A stretch of DNA of 64,000 bases from Algisphaera sp039180025 (GCA_039180025.1 JBCDDZ010000014.1:1-64000), one strand, 5' to 3'; numbered from the stretch's first letter, positions 1 through 9,289 are shown. The notes: generated by a model from the letters alone, not told the origin. Numbers and translations are program-made.

Positions 1-2088
1 CGCAACTTCGGCATCTGCGCCCATATCGACGCGGGCAAAACCACCACCACCGAACGCGTCCTCTATTACACCGGCAAGTCCTACAAGATCGGCGAGGTCC
101 ACGACGGCACCGCCACCATGGACCACCTCCAAGACGAGCAGGACCGCGGCATCACCATCCAGTCCGCCGCCACCACCTGCCCCTGGACCCGCCACGGTGT
201 CGAGTACACCTGCAACCTCATCGACACCCCCGGCCACGTCGACTTCACCATGGAAGTCGAACGCTCGATGCGCGTCCTCGACGGCGCCGTCGTCGTCTTC
301 GACGGCAAGGAAGGCGTCGAAGCCCAGTCCGAAACCGTCTGGCGTCAGGCCGAGCGCTACGGCGTGCCGCGGATCTGCTTCATCAACAAAATGGACAAGA
401 TCGGGGCCGACTTCCAGTTCAGCTTCGATTCGATCGGCGAACGCCTGGGCGCCAAAGCCGTCCCCGTCCAGATCCCCATCGGCGCGGGCCACGAGTTCGG
501 CGGGCTCATCGACCTGATCGCCATGAAGGCCTACTACTTCACCGGCGACATGGGCTCGGTCATCGAAGAAAAAGAGATCCCCGACGACCTCAAAGCACTC
601 GCCGAGCAGAAGCGCGAAGAGATGATCGAGGGCGCCGCCGACGTCGACGACGAACTGGCCGAGGCCTACCTCGGCGGCGAAGAAGTCACCAACGAACAGA
701 TCGCCGCCGCCCTCCGCAAAGGCACGCTCTCCAAAGAAATCCACCCCACCTTCTGCGGCTCGGCCCTCCAGAACATCGGCGTCCAAAAGCTCCTCGACGG
801 CGTCATCGACTACCTCCCCAACCCCACCGAGGTCCCCGAAACCGAGGGCACCGACCCCGACGACGCCGAGAAACGCCTCACCCGGCCGCACGACGAAAAC
901 GCCCCCCTCTCCGCCCTGGTCTTCAAGATCGTCAACGACACCCACGGCGACCTCACCTACGTCCGCATCTACTCCGGCAAGCTGGAAAAAGGCACCCGCG
1001 TGCTCAACTCCAACAACGGCAAAAAAGAAATCGTCTCCCGCATCTTCGAGATGCACTCCAAAGACCGCCTGGCCCGCGACGAAGCCCTTGCCGGCGAGAT
1101 CGTCGCCGTCGTCGGCCTCAAGCAGTCGTTCACCGGCGAAACCCTCTCCAGCCCCGACGACGCCATCGTCCTGGACCGCATGGACTTCCCCGACCCCGTC
1201 ATCTCCATGTCCATCGAGCCCGCCACCGCCGGCGACAAGGAAAAACTCTCCAACGCGCTCGGCACCATCCGCCGCGAAGACCCCTCCTTCCAGGCCAACT
1301 ACGACGAAGAGACCGGCCAGACCATCATCGCCGGCATGGGTGAACTCCACCTCGACATCATCACCACCAAGCTCACCCGCGACATGAAGATCGGCGTCAA
1401 CGTCGGCACCCCCCGCGTCGCCTACAAAGAGTGCATCACCGGCTCCGCCGAGGCCCGCGGCATCCACAAGAAACAGACCGGCGGCCGCGGCCAGTTCGGC
1501 GACTGCACCATCAACGTCTCCCCCATCACCGAAGAAGAAGCCGCCGAGCAGGAACTCAAGTGGGAAGACGGCGTGGTCTTCGTCGACAAAGTCTCCGGCG
1601 GGGCCATCCCCCGCGAGTACATCCCCTCGGTCGGCATCGGCTGCCGCAACACCGCCAAGACCGGCGTCCTCGCCGGCTACCCGCTCCTGGGCGTCAAGGT
1701 CGAGCTGCTCGACGGCAAGTACCACGACGTCGACTCGTCCCAGATCGCCTTCGAGATGGCCGGCGTGCTCGCGTTCAAAGACGCCACCCGTAAGGCCGGG
1801 CTCCAGCTGATGGAACCGATCATGAAGGTCGTCGTCACCACCCCCGACGAGTTCTTCGGCAACGTCACCGGCGACCTCAACCGCCGCCGGGCCATCATCG
1901 TCGGCGACGAAGAACGCGGCGTCGTCCGCATCCTCACCGCCGAGGCCCCGCTCTCCGAGATGTTCGGCTACTCCAACAGCCTCCGCGGCATGTCGCAGGG
2001 CCGGGCGTCCTACGCCATGGAACCCCTCAAGTACGCCGCCGTCCCCGCCAACGTCGCCAAGACCATCCTCGAAGGCCAGGAAAGCTAA
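1..2088 (+). CDS. fusA: Elongation factor G, 5'-truncated by the window edge
   Basis: This is the translocation GTPase of the ribosome. The reading frame is open from base 1 and continues upstream, so the true start lies outside the window. The first residues visible contain the P-loop AHIDAGKTTT, followed by the switch-I region (DRGITIQSAATT), the DTPGHVDF G3 motif and the NKMD G4 motif, all as in canonical EF-G. Domains II to V follow, with GGRGQFGD in domain IV and a normal C-terminus ending at TAA 2086-2088. Roughly 15-20 N-terminal residues appear to be missing, judged from usual EF-G length. A strong intrinsic terminator follows. The product is cytoplasmic. Identification is secure; whether it is the only fusA copy in the genome cannot be told. 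Confidence 0.98.
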   Translation, partial: RNFGICAHIDAGKTTTTERVLYYTGKSYKIGEVHDGTATMDHLQDEQDRGITIQSAATTCPWTRHGVEYTCNLIDTPGHVDFTMEVERSMRVLDGAVVVFDGKEGVEAQSETVWRQAERYGVPRICFINKMDKIGADFQFSFDSIGERLGAKAVPVQIPIGAGHEFGGLIDLIAMKAYYFTGDMGSVIEEKEIPDDLKALAEQKREEMIEGAADVDDELAEAYLGGEEVTNEQIAAALRKGTLSKEIHPTFCGSALQNIGVQKLLDGVIDYLPNPTEVPETEGTDPDDAEKRLTRPHDENAPLSALVFKIVNDTHGDLTYVRIYSGKLEKGTRVLNSNNGKKEIVSRIFEMHSKDRLARDEALAGEIVAVVGLKQSFTGETLSSPDDAIVLDRMDFPDPVISMSIEPATAGDKEKLSNALGTIRREDPSFQANYDEETGQTIIAGMGELHLDIITTKLTRDMKIGVNVGTPRVAYKECITGSAEARGIHKKQTGGRGQFGDCTINVSPITEEEAAEQELKWEDGVVFVDKVSGGAIPREYIPSVGIGCRNTAKTGVLAGYPLLGVKVELLDGKYHDVDSSQIAFEMAGVLAFKDATRKAGLQLMEPIMKVVVTTPDEFFGNVTGDLNRRRAIIVGDEERGVVRILTAEAPLSEMFGYSNSLRGMSQGRASYAMEPLKYAAVPANVAKTILEGQES

Positions 2089-2121
2089 CCCGCTTATCCC
2101 GCCGCACCCCGACCCCCTTCG

Positions 2122-2160
2122 AAGCCCGTGCCGATCACCGATCCGCACGGGCTTTTTCTT
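2122..2160 (+). terminator. Rho-independent terminator after fusA
   Basis: A perfect 10-bp stem (2122-2131 with 2145-2154), a 13-nt loop, and a T-rich tail (TTTTTCTT) directly after the stem. It lies 33 bases after the fusA stop and just before the convergent release-factor-like gene. Confidence 0.85.
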
Positions 2161-2174
2161 GCGCCCCACCCCGC

Positions 2175-2711
2175 TCAACGCATCGGTGAAAGCCCCGCCT
2201 CGGCCCGCCGGGCGTTGAGCTCCGCCAGCGCCCGCGGCTCGTGACGCAGCAGCTTCAAGAGCTGCGACACCGTCACGCCCAGGCCCCGGGCCGCGGCGGC
2301 CGGGTCGTGCCCCTGGCCGGCCAGATGGTCGAGCACCTCCGCCAGGAGAGCCGGGAAGTCCTCATGACGCGGGTTGATCGCCAGCCGGCCGCCATGCACC
2401 CGGGCCGACCAGCACGCCGAGGCCGGCACCCGCTCGCCGGGGCCAGATCGCGACGCGTCGCCACGGACCGTGAGCGCCAGGTTCACCCGCAGACGCCGCA
2501 GCGCGGCCTGCCGGTTCTGGTGCTGGCTGCGTTTTTCCGTGGCCTGCCCGGTCGCGCCCGTGGGCCGATGCGTGAGGCGGACGGCGGTTTCGACCTTGTT
2601 GCGGTGTTGCCCGCCCGGACCCGAAGCCCGGAAACGCTGAACGTCGCAGGCTTTGAGCAGCTCGTCGGGCGGTAGCGCCGCCGGGTGAACGGCCGGTACG
2701 TCGGGAGGCAT
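2175..2711 (-). CDS. Class I release-factor-like protein (GGQ domain only)
   Basis: A 178-aa protein with the peptidyl-tRNA hydrolysis motif of release factors: ASGPGGQHRNKVETAV near residue 35, followed by a basic stretch (ATEKRSQHQNRQAALRRL) as in RF-1-domain proteins. It lacks the codon-recognition domains of RF1/RF2, so it resembles the stand-alone rescue factors (ArfB/PrfH-like group). It probably frees stalled ribosomes, though the exact subgroup is not clear from sequence alone. The frame stays open upstream to 2975, but ATG 2711 is chosen because the GGQ domain starts right after it and a TACAAT hexamer lies exactly 6 bases upstream. It is convergent with fusA and divergent from the CPBP protease gene. 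The C-terminal 90 residues are rich in Ala, Arg and Leu and were not recognised. Confidence 0.85.
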   Translation of the reverse strand: MPPDVPAVHPAALPPDELLKACDVQRFRASGPGGQHRNKVETAVRLTHRPTGATGQATEKRSQHQNRQAALRRLRVNLALTVRGDASRSGPGERVPASACWSARVHGGRLAINPRHEDFPALLAEVLDHLAGQGHDPAAAARGLGVTVSQLLKLLRHEPRALAELNARRAEAGLSPMR

Positions 2712-2717
2712 CGGGGT

Positions 2718-2723
2718 ATTGTA
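2718..2723 (-). promoter_or_regulatory. -10 element TACAAT, leaderless start of release-factor-like gene
   Basis: On the minus strand TACAAT is followed by 6 bases and then the ATG at 2711, placing the expected transcription start on the A of the start codon. No clear -35 hexamer is visible 17 bp further upstream. Confidence 0.55.
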
Positions 2724-2787
2724 AGCTCGCCGACACGCTCGCCCCCGGAGCGTTCGGCCACGCAAAGATTCATCGGAGCGGTTCGCC

Positions 2788-3870
2788 ATGCAATCGGAAA
2801 CCCCACCCCCTTCAGAGCCCGGCGGTCCCCCCCCCGCTTCCGACCGCGACCCGAAACCCTCGGCACCCGGGCCGGGCCCCACGGCCGACGGCGGGTTCGA
2901 CGCCTGGGTCCGCAGCAACCCTTGGCACCCGCGGGTCGCGCCGTTTTTCTGCTGGATCGTGTTCATGACGGTCACCGCGCTGCTGCCCGAGGACCTGGCC
3001 CCCGCCCAGCCCCTCGTCTACGCCGCGCAGTGTGTCGCGACCCTCTGGCTGCTGTGGAAGTACCGCAAGCTCACGCCCGAACTGACGATCTCTTTCCATT
3101 GGCTGGCGGTGCCGACGGGGGTCGGGCTGTTGGTGGCGTGGGTGGTGCTGGGCTACGCGATGGCCGGGGAGCTCGGCTGGCGGTGGGAACAGGCGCTAAG
3201 CGGCGCGTGGGCGGCGGCCTGCGGGCCGTTCCCCTACACCGAGCTCGGCCGCGAGCCGGGGCGGTTCGGGCCCACGCTCAACGCGGCGGGCGCGGTCGAG
3301 CCCCACCCCATCCAGGAACTGACGGCGACACACCCCGCGCTCGGCTGGGCGTCGATGGGCCTGCGGCTGATCGGCATGTCGCTGATCGTGCCGCTCTTCG
3401 AGGAGCTGTTCATCCGCTCGGCGATGCTGCGCGGGCTCCACCGCTGGAAACCCACCCGGACCGGGCTGCTCCAGTTCGCGTCCGACCTGCCGCTTCTGGG
3501 CGACTGGGTGTCGAACACCCCGGCCGGCCGCGCGGCGATCGACCAGCCCGGCGCGTGGACCCGGCAGCTCGAAACCACGCCCGTGGGCCACCTCACGCTG
3601 TTCGCGGTGATCGCCTCGACCCTCGTCTTCTGCGCCAGCCACAGCCCGCGGGATTGGCCCGGGTGTATCGCCTGCGGACTGGTGTGGTGCGGGCTCGTGT
3701 GGTGGACCAACCGGCCGCGCCCCGGCCGGGGCGAGACGTGGGCGTCGCGGGAACAATCGACCGGCGGACGCGGGCGGATGGGCTTGGGGCCGGTGGTCTG
3801 GTCGCACGGGATCACCAACGCGCTGCTGTGGGCGTACACCCTGGGGTTCGGCGACTGGGGCTTCCTTTAA
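2788..3870 (+). CDS. CPBP-family intramembrane glutamic protease
   Basis: A 360-aa polytopic membrane protein. Residues 1-35 are a Pro/Gly-rich cytoplasmic tail; hydrophobic segments follow from about residue 50. The family motif EExxxR is present as FEELFIR (E205, E206, R210), and later conserved histidines lie in FCASHSP and WSHGITNALLW, the expected second and third catalytic boxes of Rce1/CPBP (CAAX-like) proteases. These enzymes cleave near the C-terminus of prenylated proteins in eukaryotes, but bacterial substrates are mostly unknown. A ~70-residue hydrophilic insert follows the EExxxR box. The start ATG has GGAG nine bases upstream. It stands alone and ends in a GC-rich hairpin. It may belong to the exosortase-linked CAAX-protease-related subgroup, but no exosortase is seen here. 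Confidence 0.85.
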   Translation: MQSETPPPSEPGGPPPASDRDPKPSAPGPGPTADGGFDAWVRSNPWHPRVAPFFCWIVFMTVTALLPEDLAPAQPLVYAAQCVATLWLLWKYRKLTPELTISFHWLAVPTGVGLLVAWVVLGYAMAGELGWRWEQALSGAWAAACGPFPYTELGREPGRFGPTLNAAGAVEPHPIQELTATHPALGWASMGLRLIGMSLIVPLFEELFIRSAMLRGLHRWKPTRTGLLQFASDLPLLGDWVSNTPAGRAAIDQPGAWTRQLETTPVGHLTLFAVIASTLVFCASHSPRDWPGCIACGLVWCGLVWWTNRPRPGRGETWASREQSTGGRGRMGLGPVVWSHGITNALLWAYTLGFGDWGFL

Positions 3871-3887
3871 ATCTTCCGCAGACACAA

Positions 3888-3923
3888 GCCGCCCCCGGCA
3901 CCGGTGCCGGTGCCGGGGGCGGC
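3888..3923 (+). terminator. GC-rich hairpin after the CPBP gene
   Basis: A perfect 13-bp inverted repeat (3888-3900 with 3911-3923) around a 10-nt self-complementary loop, 17 bases after the stop codon. There is no T tract, so it may act as an RNA-stabilising hairpin or as a weak terminator. Confidence 0.5.
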
Positions 3924-4052
3924 CATCGGGTCGGTCGACCGGGCCCGCCGATCACCTCACCGGATGTCGCGGGATCCGCGTAGGCCATGAAGACCGCAGC
4001 CTATACTCTCTGCGATCCCGCACGGGGTGCCTGATCCCCAAGGAGCCCGACG

Positions 4053-5459
4053 TTGACGACCCTTTCTTCCGAAACCACCTCTTCCGCTTCCGACCCCGCG
4101 GCGAGCCCCGGCGAAGCGCTCGGCCCCGCCGATCTGGAACGGATGCGGTCCGCGTTTGCCGCCGACCCCGAACGCGTCCGGATGCAGAACGCGGTGACCC
4201 GGACCGCCCTGGACGACGTCGCCCTGAACCGCGGCGTGGTCACCGGGATCGACCACACCTTCAGCCACGTGCTCGACGACTGGTCGGTCACCAGCCAGAA
4301 GAAATCGGGCCGCTGCTGGATGTTCGCGGGGCTCAATCTCCTGCGCGTCGGCGCGATGCAAAAAATGAACCTCGGGTCGTTCGAGTTCAGCCAGAACTAC
4401 ACCTTTTTCTGGGACAAGCTCGAGCGGGCCAACTACTTCCTGGAGCAGATCCTCGCCACCGCCGACCGCCCGGTCGAAGACCGCGCCGTGGCGTACCTGC
4501 TCGATCACCCGCTCGACGACGGGGGCCAGTGGAACATGTTCGTGAACGTGGTCAAGAAGTACGGCCTGGTCCCGAAGTCCGCGATGCCCGAAACCGAGAG
4601 CTCGTCGAACACCCCCCGCATGAACGCGAACCTCAAAACCGTCCTGCGCGAAGGGGCCGCGACGCTGCGGGACGCGGTGAGCAAAGGGGCGACCGCAGAA
4701 ACCCTCCAGACGAAAAAAAAGGAGGTGGTCGACACGGTCTACCGCGCGCTCGCGATCCACCTGGGCACGCCGCCGACCGAGTTTGACTGGCGTTGGAACG
4801 ACAAGGATAAAGGGTTTCACCGCGACGGCACGCTGACGCCCCACGAGTTTGCCCAGCGGTACTGCACGCTGGACCTCGACGAATACGTCTGCCTAGTCCA
4901 CGACCCGCGGCCGACCTCGCCCGCCGGCCACGCGTTCACCGTGAAACATCTGGGCAACGTGCTCGGCGGCGACTACGACGGCGGCGTGCGTTACGTCAAC
5001 GTCGACCTGACGCTCATGAAAGACGCGACCCGCCGCAGCATCACCGAGCGTCACGAGCCGGTCTGGATGGGCTGCGACGTCGGGAAGATGATGCACCGCG
5101 AGCTGGGGATCTGGGACGCCGAACTCTTCGATTACCAAGGGGTCTACGGCACCACGTTCACCCACGACAAGGCCCAGCGGCTGACCTTCCACCAGACCCT
5201 CATGACCCACGCGATGATGTTCACCGGCGTGGACCTCGACGCCGACGGATCCACCCCGCGGCGGTGGCGGGTCGAAAACTCCTGGGGCGATGAGAACGGC
5301 GTCAAAGGCTTCTACACCATGAACGACTCCTGGTTCGATCAGTACATGTTCGAGGTCGCGGTGCACCGGTCGCTCTTGCCCGACGAGGTGGTTGCCGCGG
5401 CGCAGGGCGAGCCGATCGTCTTGCCGGCGTGGGACCCGATGGGGTCGCTCGCGCAGTAA
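4053..5459 (+). CDS. pepC: Aminopeptidase C / bleomycin hydrolase (peptidase C1B)
   Basis: A 468-aa cytosolic papain-fold aminopeptidase, the usual family length. The catalytic cysteine is C88 in KSGRCWMFAGLN; the histidine is H386 in LMTHAMMFTGVD; the asparagine is N409 in WRVENSWGDENG. All three are intact. The enzyme trims N-terminal residues from peptides; in other bacteria it forms a self-compartmentalised hexamer. The start is TTG, not ATG: AAGGAG at 4040-4045 sits seven bases before it, and no ATG is suitably placed. A TATACT hexamer about 45 bases upstream of the TTG suggests a normal leadered transcript, unlike many neighbours. The C-terminus ends two residues after MGSLAQ-type sequence without the usual terminal lysine tail seen in some homologues. 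No operon partner is seen. Confidence 0.95.
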   Translation: MTTLSSETTSSASDPAASPGEALGPADLERMRSAFAADPERVRMQNAVTRTALDDVALNRGVVTGIDHTFSHVLDDWSVTSQKKSGRCWMFAGLNLLRVGAMQKMNLGSFEFSQNYTFFWDKLERANYFLEQILATADRPVEDRAVAYLLDHPLDDGGQWNMFVNVVKKYGLVPKSAMPETESSSNTPRMNANLKTVLREGAATLRDAVSKGATAETLQTKKKEVVDTVYRALAIHLGTPPTEFDWRWNDKDKGFHRDGTLTPHEFAQRYCTLDLDEYVCLVHDPRPTSPAGHAFTVKHLGNVLGGDYDGGVRYVNVDLTLMKDATRRSITERHEPVWMGCDVGKMMHRELGIWDAELFDYQGVYGTTFTHDKAQRLTFHQTLMTHAMMFTGVDLDADGSTPRRWRVENSWGDENGVKGFYTMNDSWFDQYMFEVAVHRSLLPDEVVAAAQGEPIVLPAWDPMGSLAQ

Positions 5460-5634
5460 AACACCCCAATGCGACGGCCAGACCCGGGCCGACTCCAGCG
5501 GACACAAAATACATCCCAACTCCGGTGCAGCGCCTGCCGCAGCCAAGCCTACAGAGGATCTTCGATCATCGATGGGCTGCCGTTCGGGGGGACGCGGCAG
5601 GTGGGGCCGACGTGTGCGGGTCAAACGGGATCGT

Positions 5635-7524
5635 TCACGACGGCGGCTCGATCGGCTCGACGACGACGGAGAACCGGGTGACCTCGATGACGCGGACCGG
5701 CGTGCCCGGCTCGAGCATCGGGCCGACGCTGGTGACGTCGACGGGGCGGCCGTCCAGCTCGGCCTCGCCGGCGGGCCGGAGCGTGCTGAGCACCGTCCCG
5801 GTCTGCCCGACGGCGACCCGCCCCGCCCCCAGCGCGGCGTCGCCCGAGACGTGCGGCGTGGGCCGGGCGGGGTGGTCCGCCATGTCCCCGGGGGTGAGCA
5901 CCAGGCGCTGGAGCGCGGGGATCTGGCCGAAGTAGCGCAGCAGCACCCCGACCCCGATCCCGCTGATCACGAACGCGAACAGCGTCGACAGCAGCGCCGA
6001 GAGGAGCTGCGGCCCGGTGCCCGCCGCGGGGGTGAGGCCGCCGGACGTCGGCACGACCGCGAGGACCAGCGCGGCGATCATCACCACCACGCCGACCACG
6101 CCCAGCACGCCGAAGGTCGCTGCGGTCGTGACCTCGGCGACGACCATCGCGAGCCCGAGCGCAAAAATAATCAGGTGCCACACGTCCGCGAGCCCGATGA
6201 TCAGCGGCGCCCCGAAGAGCCCGAGCAGCGCGAGGCCCGCGATCGCCGCGGGGACGCCCAGCCCCGGGGCCTGCAGCTCCAGGAACACGCCCAGGACCAG
6301 GAGCACGATCAGCACCACACGGACCCACATCTGGGTGAGGAAGCCGGCGAGGTGCTCCGACCAGCTCTGCGAGACCCGCGTGACCGACGCGGCCCCGAGG
6401 TAGCGCTTCAGGTCGGCGTCGTCGCGGATCGTCGCCCGGGACAGACCGATGTCGCGGGCCAGCACGTCGTCGGGGGTGAACAGCAAGCCGACGCCGGCGT
6501 GGACCCGGCCGTTGGCCGCCGACTGCCCGCTGGGCAGCGTGGTCACCGCGGTCCATCGCCCCAGGTCGTCGGGCCCGGCCTCGAGCGATTCGGCCATCGT
6601 GACCCCCCCCCCGGAACCGCCCCCGGAACCGCCCCCGGAACTGTTGCCTGGGGCTGGGGAGGGGTTCTGCGGGCCCGGGAGCGGGAGCGGGAGGCCCGGC
6701 GTGTGGGGGGCGGTGAATCCCGCGTCTTCGCGGTTGACCACGATGCCGCTCCGCGCCGCGGCGTTGCCTTCGACCATGACGGCGAAGTCGGCCTGGTTGA
6801 CCACCCGCCGCTCGCCGGTGTCGCGGTGCTCGATCAGGTAAAGCTCGATCCCCAGGACGCACATGGCGTGGAAGGTGGCGTAGGTGTAGCCGTTGCGGGT
6901 GGCGGAGTTTTTGAACTCGGCGGCGATCGGGGAGAAGACTTTGGCGCGTTCGGTCGGGGCCAGGTTTCGGCCGTAGAGCACCGGGGCGCAGTCGCCGGTC
7001 GCGGAGGCCGGGGCCATCACGATCTCGTCGCAGGCCGAGGCGATCATGATGCCCGCGGAGTAGGCTTTGTTGTTGACCCAGGCGAGGGTGGGCACGGGGA
7101 CGAGGGTGGGGTCTTTGAGGTATTTGGCGATGTCGAGCGCCGCGGTGACCACCCCGCCGTAGGTGTCCAGTTCGATCACGATGACGGTCGCGCCGTTCTG
7201 GATCGCCCGGTCGACCCGGCGCTGGAGGCTGTCGAGGGTGAAGTCGTAGATCATGCCCTCGACCGGGATCACCGCCACCGAGGCTCCACTGGGCAGGGAG
7301 GAGAGGCGTTGGCCCGGGGCAGACGCCAACCCCCCGGAAGCCCCCGAACCTTCGGAGGCTCCGAGCGGATCGGAAGCGTCGGGGCTTGCCGGGCTTTCGG
7401 GGGCGGCGGTCGCGGCGGGGGCAGGTGGTGGCGGGCCGGGGGGGGCGTCCGGGGCCGCGGTCTGGCCGAGCAACAGCCCACCGATCATTAACAGTAAGCC
7501 GACACGGAGCCGTGGGTGTTTCAT
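5635..7524 (-). CDS. NfeD-family membrane-bound serine protease (ClpP-class)
   Basis: About 629 aa. An N-terminal signal peptide (positively charged MKHPRLR then a Leu/Gly-rich core) precedes a Pro/Ala/Ser-rich linker. The ClpP/crotonase-fold protease domain follows: VAVIPVEGMIYDFT, the LDTYGGVV loop and the serine box NNKAYSAGIMIA. Next come a Gly-Ser linker (GGGSGGGSGGG, encoded by repeats at 6603-6640), four to six membrane segments and a C-terminal OB-fold typical of NfeD proteins (VGQTGTVLSTLRPAGEAELDGR). Family members are linked to membrane quality control and to SPFH/stomatin partners, whose genes lie elsewhere in this window (30-35 kb). ATG 7524 is chosen (GTG 7527 is possible) because TATACT lies seven bases upstream. 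It is convergent with pepC. Confidence 0.9.
   Translation of the reverse strand: MKHPRLRVGLLLMIGGLLLGQTAAPDAPPGPPPPAPAATAAPESPASPDASDPLGASEGSGASGGLASAPGQRLSSLPSGASVAVIPVEGMIYDFTLDSLQRRVDRAIQNGATVIVIELDTYGGVVTAALDIAKYLKDPTLVPVPTLAWVNNKAYSAGIMIASACDEIVMAPASATGDCAPVLYGRNLAPTERAKVFSPIAAEFKNSATRNGYTYATFHAMCVLGIELYLIEHRDTGERRVVNQADFAVMVEGNAAARSGIVVNREDAGFTAPHTPGLPLPLPGPQNPSPAPGNSSGGGSGGGSGGGVTMAESLEAGPDDLGRWTAVTTLPSGQSAANGRVHAGVGLLFTPDDVLARDIGLSRATIRDDADLKRYLGAASVTRVSQSWSEHLAGFLTQMWVRVVLIVLLVLGVFLELQAPGLGVPAAIAGLALLGLFGAPLIIGLADVWHLIIFALGLAMVVAEVTTAATFGVLGVVGVVVMIAALVLAVVPTSGGLTPAAGTGPQLLSALLSTLFAFVISGIGVGVLLRYFGQIPALQRLVLTPGDMADHPARPTPHVSGDAALGAGRVAVGQTGTVLSTLRPAGEAELDGRPVDVTSVGPMLEPGTPVRVIEVTRFSVVVEPIEPPS
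6603..6640 (-). repeat. G-rich repeat inside the NfeD gene (12-bp units)
   Basis: Read on the coding strand, TTCCGGGGGCGG is tandemly repeated twice and followed by a degenerate third unit with eleven consecutive Gs or Cs. It encodes the GGGS linker of the NfeD protein. The same core is found at 15201, 17063, 17505, 22338, 35287 and 63099. Confidence 0.8.
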
Positions 7525-7531
7525 CACTTTC

Positions 7532-7537
7532 AGTATA
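7532..7537 (-). promoter_or_regulatory. -10 element TATACT upstream of the NfeD gene
   Basis: TATACT on the minus strand is seven bases before ATG 7524, consistent with a leaderless or near-leaderless transcript. Confidence 0.5.
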
Positions 7538-7635
7538 GATCGCTGTCCGCGCGTGGGGCCCGCGGCGGGGTTGCCCTGGGTGAGAAATAGGCCTACAACC
7601 TAACGCTCTTTGCCTTTTTCACGGAGTTCTGAAGC

Positions 7636-8454
7636 ATGGCTGAATCCCCCCTTCGCGTGACCGTTTGGCACGAATACCGGCACGATAACCCCGACAGCCA
7701 AAAGCCCAATGGGCGGTGCATGGAGCTCTACCCCGAGGGGATGCACACGGCGGTGGCGTCCGCCATCCGGGAACATCTGGGCGACGGCGTCGACGTGAAG
7801 ACCGCCACGCTGGATCAGGACGGCGACCACGGGCTATCCGATGAACTCTTGGCCGACACGGACGTGATGACGTGGTGGGGCCATTGTGCCCACGGCGAGG
7901 TCAAAGACGAATGGGCGCAGAAAGTCGCGCAACGGGTCCGGGAGGGGATGGGGCTGGTGGTGCTGCACTCGGGCCACTACGCCAAGCCGTTCAAGCTGCT
8001 GATGGGTACGAATTGCCACCTCAAGTGGCGTGAAGCCGGCGAAAAGGAACGGCTCTGGAACGTGAGCCCCGGGCACCCGATCACCGCCGGGATGTCGACG
8101 GACTTTATCGAGCTGGCGCAGACCGAGATGTACGGCGAACACTTCGATATCCCCGACCCCGACGAGTTGGTGTTCGTGTCGTGGTTCGAGGGCGGCGAGG
8201 TGTTCCGTTCGGGCTGTGTCTGGAAACGCGGGGCGGGCAAGGTGTTTTACTTCCGGCCCGGCCACGAGACGTTCCCGATCTACCACCAGCCCGAGATCCG
8301 CCGGGTGCTGGCCAACGGGGTCCGCTACGTGGCCTCGCCAGTGGGGTCGGCCGGGGTGGTGCCGTACCGCGACCATTCTCCGATGATCGATCCGCCGCTG
8401 GAGCCGATCGCCGGGGACCACGAGGTCGATGCGTCGCTGCACGACCACGCGTAG
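7636..8454 (+). CDS. ThuA-like domain protein (trehalose-utilisation type)
   Basis: A 272-aa protein covering the full ThuA fold, a class I glutamine-amidotransferase-like domain: VTVWHEYRHD at the N-terminus, TDVMTWWGHCAHGEV, GMGLVVLHSGHYAKPF and the C-terminal GAGKVFYFRPGHETFPIY. The family was named from a trehalose-uptake locus but its reaction is not established; planctomycetes carry many copies, often in sugar-degradation contexts. No signal peptide is seen, so it is probably cytoplasmic. No sugar transporter or dehydrogenase is adjacent. The start ATG has a weak GGAG about ten bases upstream. A second ThuA-like domain occurs in this window as the C-terminal half of the sigma-factor fusion at 10.3 kb. 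Confidence 0.88.
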   Translation: MAESPLRVTVWHEYRHDNPDSQKPNGRCMELYPEGMHTAVASAIREHLGDGVDVKTATLDQDGDHGLSDELLADTDVMTWWGHCAHGEVKDEWAQKVAQRVREGMGLVVLHSGHYAKPFKLLMGTNCHLKWREAGEKERLWNVSPGHPITAGMSTDFIELAQTEMYGEHFDIPDPDELVFVSWFEGGEVFRSGCVWKRGAGKVFYFRPGHETFPIYHQPEIRRVLANGVRYVASPVGSAGVVPYRDHSPMIDPPLEPIAGDHEVDASLHDHA

Positions 8455-9289
8455 AAGGGTTGATCGGAGCTCCGGCACGGACGTATCCGCGTTTACGCCT
8501 CGAGGTCGCGTGACTCTTTTAGTTTTGAGAAGATTTAAGTTTTGAGAAGACCGCTCGGCCGAGACGGCGCGGTGCGTGCGGCGCTTGAGGCCGAGTCGTT
8601 TCGGAAACGGTTTGCCAAAGAGCGGGTGCGCGGTCCCTCGGGGTTGGGTGCCGCGGCAGACACCTCGCACCGGAGTGCGGCGGGTTCGACCGCCGCGTGG
8701 ACCGTTGACCCTCGACCGGCGACGTGGGGGACGCGATCCGGGAGTGTCGCCCGGCGAGGCTGGCTCACCCGCGAACGCCGACGCCCCAAACACCTGCCGC
8801 GGTCTCGCGGAGGTCACGTGTACACCGACCCGGCCGTTCCGTGCTGTTGGCGGAGCTGTCCTCGCCGAGGGTTACCACTCCGCCGCACCCGGGGGCCGAC
8901 ACCGAACGTCGGGGCGAAACGGGGGTGCGCACGAATCGGGTCGTCCGCGTGCGCGGAGCGTGTGCAAGCACTGGGGCGGACGGTAATAAAAAAAGTTTTC
9001 GGGCCCCAAAAAAATTTTAGCGCACATCCACCGCAGGGTTAGCGGGCGGCGGCAGCCGGTACGCTGACCGAGTCTGGCGGAGGGGGATCCCGCTGCCTCG
9101 ACCCGCGGTAGCCCGGTTGGGATGCACTAAGCCCGTGGTTACATGGGGCGGCACGAGGATCGGAAGACAGGAGCCGATCGGACGGGCTCTGACAGGTCGG
9201 CCGCGGGCGCGGGGCGAGTGGTGGAGCGGCGGGGGGAGCGGTAGCCACCGATCCGGGGGGCGGAGGGTCCGCACCCCGCGGGCGGCGGG
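8455..9289. other. 835-bp region without a recognisable gene
   Basis: No frame here gives a protein that looks real; the longest frames (for example 8542-9042) are Arg/Pro/Ala-rich with no domain. Visible structure: a 13-bp direct repeat AGTTTTGAGAAGA at 8521-8533 and 8538-8550; a perfect 7-bp stem with a GTTCGA loop at 8677-8696; and an A/T block around 8986-9018 in which GGGCCCC is flanked by A7 tracts. It does not match RNase P RNA, tmRNA or SRP RNA landmarks that I could look for. It could be an unrecognised structured RNA or decayed coding DNA. Confidence 0.5.

Noticed and set aside
5392..7491. Long plus-strand open frame across the NfeD gene
   Set aside because: It is the antisense shadow of a recognisable membrane protease; GC-rich codon bias keeps the opposite frame open.
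8677..8696. Stem with GTTCGA loop resembling a tRNA or tmRNA T arm
   Set aside because: The loop is six bases rather than seven, and no acceptor, D or anticodon arms can be drawn around it.
8542..9042. Possible 166-aa protein in the gene-free region
   Set aside because: Overlapping frames on both strands are equally open, composition is Arg/Pro/Ala-rich, and there is no domain or start signal.
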